The position numbers were made by a program, and so were the translations under genes. A DNA stretch of 64,000 bases from Oscillospiraceae bacterium (GTDB lineage Bacteria > Bacillota > Clostridia > Oscillospirales > Oscillospiraceae): contig WRAK01000006.1 of NCBI GenBank assembly GCA_009780235.1, positions 1 to 64,000 on the forward strand, in the 5' to 3' direction. Under the pieces are notes generated by a model. It saw only the letters and a program-made list of their open reading frames with translations. It was not told where the DNA came from and made no database searches. Positions within the stretch are counted from its first letter, which is position 1; each line of letters begins with the position of its first letter. Below, in pieces: positions 61,745-64,000 of this stretch.

Positions 61745-64000
61745 GTACATCGGGAAAGGCGCCCTGCGTCACGACGGCATTGAAAAAGTAACCGGACAGG
61801 CGGAATACTTGGGCGATATCAAACTCAATGGGATGCTCTACGCGAAAATTAAGACCAGCCCCTACGCCCACGCGCAGATTGTGTCGATTGACACGTCTAA
61901 GGCCGAGGCATTGCCCGGCGTGCGTGCGGTGCTGACCGGGCGGGATGAGAACGTCATGGTCGGGCTGTACATGGTAGACCGCTGGGCGATGGCGGCAGAG
62001 AAAACGCGCTATTACGGCGAAGTCGTGGCGGCGGTGGCGGCGGACACGCAGGAGATTGCCGATCGCGCTGCGGAGCTGATTGAGATCGAATACATGCCCC
62101 TGCCCCCCGTGTTGGACGTGCGGGAGGCCGTCAAGGCTTCTTCGCCGCAGGTACATGAAAACAGTGAGGTTTACGACTATATCAAAGGCGTGTTCCACCC
62201 CGAGCCGGGGCGGAATATCGCCAATCGGACGAAGGTGCGCAAGGGCGATGTGGATGCCGCTTTCCTCCGTGCCGATGTGGTCATCGAGCATACATACGAA
62301 CAGCCGCAGGTGTTCCATCTTCCGCTGGAGCCGCACGGAACAATCGTCCAATGGGGCGCGGGGGACAAGGTGAAGATTCACACCTCGGCACAGTCGCCTT
62401 TTGCGGTGCGGGATTTGTTTGCGCACGGGTTTCAGCTGCCCCGGTCGAAGGTGGAAGTCAATGTCCCTTATGTGGGTGGCGGCTTCGGCGGCAAGGCGGG
62501 GATTCATATGGAGCCGCTGGTGGGGATGCTCTCCAAACGGTGCGGCGGACGGCCCGTGAAGCTGATACCGACCCGCGAGGAAGAATGTGCGACCTTTCCC
62601 TGTCGGCAGGGCTTAGTGGCCCGCGTCAAGACGGGTGCGACGAAAGACGGCAAGATTATTGCCGAAGAGGTGGAATACCTCTGGGACGGCGGGGCATATG
62701 CCGACTACGGTGTCAACATCAGCCGCGCCGGTGCGGTGACGGCCTGTGGGCCGTATGACATTGAGAACGTCAAGGTCGATTCCGTGACGGTGTACACGAA
62801 TAAAATTTTCGGCACGGCTTACCGTGGATTCGGACATCCCGAGGTGTTCTTTGGCATAGAGCGTCAGCGGGATTTGCTGGCGAAGGAGTTGGGGATGTGC
62901 CCTGTGGAACTGCGGCTCAAAAACCTGCTTATGCCGGGCGCGCATACAATTACCGGAGAGCTGATTACGGAGCACACCGGGCGTGTGGACAAGTGCCTGA
63001 AGATGGTGGCGGAAAAATTAAACGTTGGGCAGGATTATACGCCCGAGGAAAAAGCCGAGTTTCAGAAAACGGGCAAATACCGCGCCAAAGCGGCGGCGGT
63101 GTTGCAGAAATCCCCGGCCATGCCGACTTGGAGTGCGTCTTCGGCGGTGGTGCATATGAACGAGGACGGCACGGTGCATATCACCGTGGGCGGCGTGGAC
63201 TTCGGGCAGGGGACGTATACGGTGCTCCAACAGATTGCGGCGGAGCGGCTACAGATTCCGATTGAGAAAATCGTTATGGCACCCGGCGTGAACACGGATA
63301 TGTCGCCCTATGATTGGCAGACTGTGGCCAGCCGCATGACGGTACTTTGCGGGAACGCGGTCTGCGAGGCCTGTGATGATTTGACCGAACAACTGCTGGA
63401 AATGGGCAGTATTGTGTTGCGGGCATCCAAGCATGAGGTCGCGCTCGGTGACGAGTGCGTCTACGTGAAGCAGAATCCGCAGTACAGTATGCCGTATTCT
63501 AAGATTTGCATGGGCTATACCTACGAAAACGGCAACGCAATCGGCGGGCCGATAATCGGGCGCGGGAAGTCGATTGCGCAAGGGCTGACTAACCTAGACC
63601 CCGAGACGGGGCAGGGCAAGACGGCTCTGGATTGGACCTACGGCGCACATGCGATAGAAATCGAAGTGGACACGCACACGGGGGATATCCGTGTGGTGGA
63701 CATGGCATCCTGCTTGGACGTGGGGCGTGTGATGAACGAGGCAATGGTACACGGTCAGATGATAGGCGGCGTGTTGCAGGGCTTGGGGACGACCTTCTCC
63801 GAGGCGGTCTATTACGACGGCGAAGGGCGGCTCCTGACCCGCAACTTGACAGATTACAAGATTGCCACCTTCAAGGACATGCCGGAGAAGCTGGAAATCT
63901 GCTGCGTGGAGACCCCGCAGCTCGACGGTCCCTACGGCGCACGGGGCATAGGCGAGCATCCGTTGATTGCGATTACGGCGGTGATTGCCAACGCGCTGGC
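61737..64000 (+). CDS. xdhA: Molybdenum hydroxylase large subunit (XdhA-like), partial
   Basis: 754 codons are visible; the gene runs off the right edge near its end. It starts at GTG 61737 with GGGAGGTGAGCG upstream. Motifs: GALRHDGIEKVTGQAEYLGD at the N-terminus, VPYVGGGFGGKAGIHMEPLV, GTAYRGFGHPEVFFGIERQ for cofactor binding, and LDGPYGARGIGEHPL where the base-catalysing glutamate is expected in GIGE. It hydroxylates an N-heterocycle. Xanthine is the default guess; uracil, thymine or nicotinate are alternatives that sequence cannot exclude. Confidence 0.92.
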   Translation, partial: MREYIGKGALRHDGIEKVTGQAEYLGDIKLNGMLYAKIKTSPYAHAQIVSIDTSKAEALPGVRAVLTGRDENVMVGLYMVDRWAMAAEKTRYYGEVVAAVAADTQEIADRAAELIEIEYMPLPPVLDVREAVKASSPQVHENSEVYDYIKGVFHPEPGRNIANRTKVRKGDVDAAFLRADVVIEHTYEQPQVFHLPLEPHGTIVQWGAGDKVKIHTSAQSPFAVRDLFAHGFQLPRSKVEVNVPYVGGGFGGKAGIHMEPLVGMLSKRCGGRPVKLIPTREEECATFPCRQGLVARVKTGATKDGKIIAEEVEYLWDGGAYADYGVNISRAGAVTACGPYDIENVKVDSVTVYTNKIFGTAYRGFGHPEVFFGIERQRDLLAKELGMCPVELRLKNLLMPGAHTITGELITEHTGRVDKCLKMVAEKLNVGQDYTPEEKAEFQKTGKYRAKAAAVLQKSPAMPTWSASSAVVHMNEDGTVHITVGGVDFGQGTYTVLQQIAAERLQIPIEKIVMAPGVNTDMSPYDWQTVASRMTVLCGNAVCEACDDLTEQLLEMGSIVLRASKHEVALGDECVYVKQNPQYSMPYSKICMGYTYENGNAIGGPIIGRGKSIAQGLTNLDPETGQGKTALDWTYGAHAIEIEVDTHTGDIRVVDMASCLDVGRVMNEAMVHGQMIGGVLQGLGTTFSEAVYYDGEGRLLTRNLTDYKIATFKDMPEKLEICCVETPQLDGPYGARGIGEHPLIAITAVIANAL

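Overview
The window looks like chromosomal DNA of a Gram-positive, anaerobic Clostridia-type bacterium, most like the gut Oscillospirales/Christensenellales lineages. The reasons are a siphophage of Firmicutes type, DnaD- and DnaI-like replication proteins, fermentative histidine degradation ending in formate-tetrahydrofolate ligase, a molybdenum hydroxylase, and moderately high GC coding DNA whose intergenic spaces are packed with palindromic repeats. The organism assignment is inference from gene content; no rRNA or other typing marker is present.

Layout. (1) 1-7700 is the right part of a prophage: tape-measure C-terminus, distal tail protein, tail endopeptidase-like protein, a long collagen-like fibre, two tandem MNT-type nucleotidyltransferases, endolysin and holin. 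(2) 7701-11430 is a graveyard of a mobile element on the minus strand: a broken AAA ATPase (RepA-like), a large serine recombinase with several stops, a TnpW-like remnant and a small TnpV-like ORF. (3) 11.5-19 kb is housekeeping DNA (lepA with a duplicated 5' end, a PNPOx-like flavoprotein, htpG) mixed with repeats, including a DUF559 nuclease gene bracketed by inverted repeats. (4) 19-30 kb holds histidine degradation (hutI, hutU, a GntR regulator, formiminotransferase, cyclodeaminase, fhs), interrupted by a coupled operon of two related lipoproteins (one frameshifted) and a radical SAM/SPASM enzyme. (5) 30.7-38.2 kb holds nifU, nadA and nifS, helicase-loading genes, pyrophosphatase and pdxS-pdxT. 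(6) 38.2-44.4 kb holds a candidate small RNA, an orphan PTS IIA/IIB pair, an acetoin/pyruvate dehydrogenase E1-alpha, E1-beta and E2 set without E3, and a cyclic-2,3-diphosphoglycerate synthetase-like GTPase behind two ArgR-like boxes.

(7) 44.4-64 kb is the most interesting part. A malonate decarboxylase cluster (alpha, ACP, beta, gamma, ACP-prosthetic-group enzymes, a biotin carrier and an adenylate-forming ligase-like protein) is divergent from AllF/AllG/AllH-type carbamoyltransferase subunits (FdrA, DUF1116, DUF2877), a cyclase-family hydrolase, an amidase and a three-subunit molybdenum hydroxylase. Read together these could form an anaerobic oxidative route from a pyrimidine or ureide through a carbamoylated intermediate to carbamoyl phosphate plus malonate, then acetate. 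This is a hypothesis from gene content and adjacency.

Several families of palindromic repeats occur from 11.5 kb to the end and I saw none in the prophage. Their edge often starts gTAGGG and supplies the TAG stop of the preceding gene. Copies also lie in frame inside an E2 linker, the FdrA C-terminus and the amidase.
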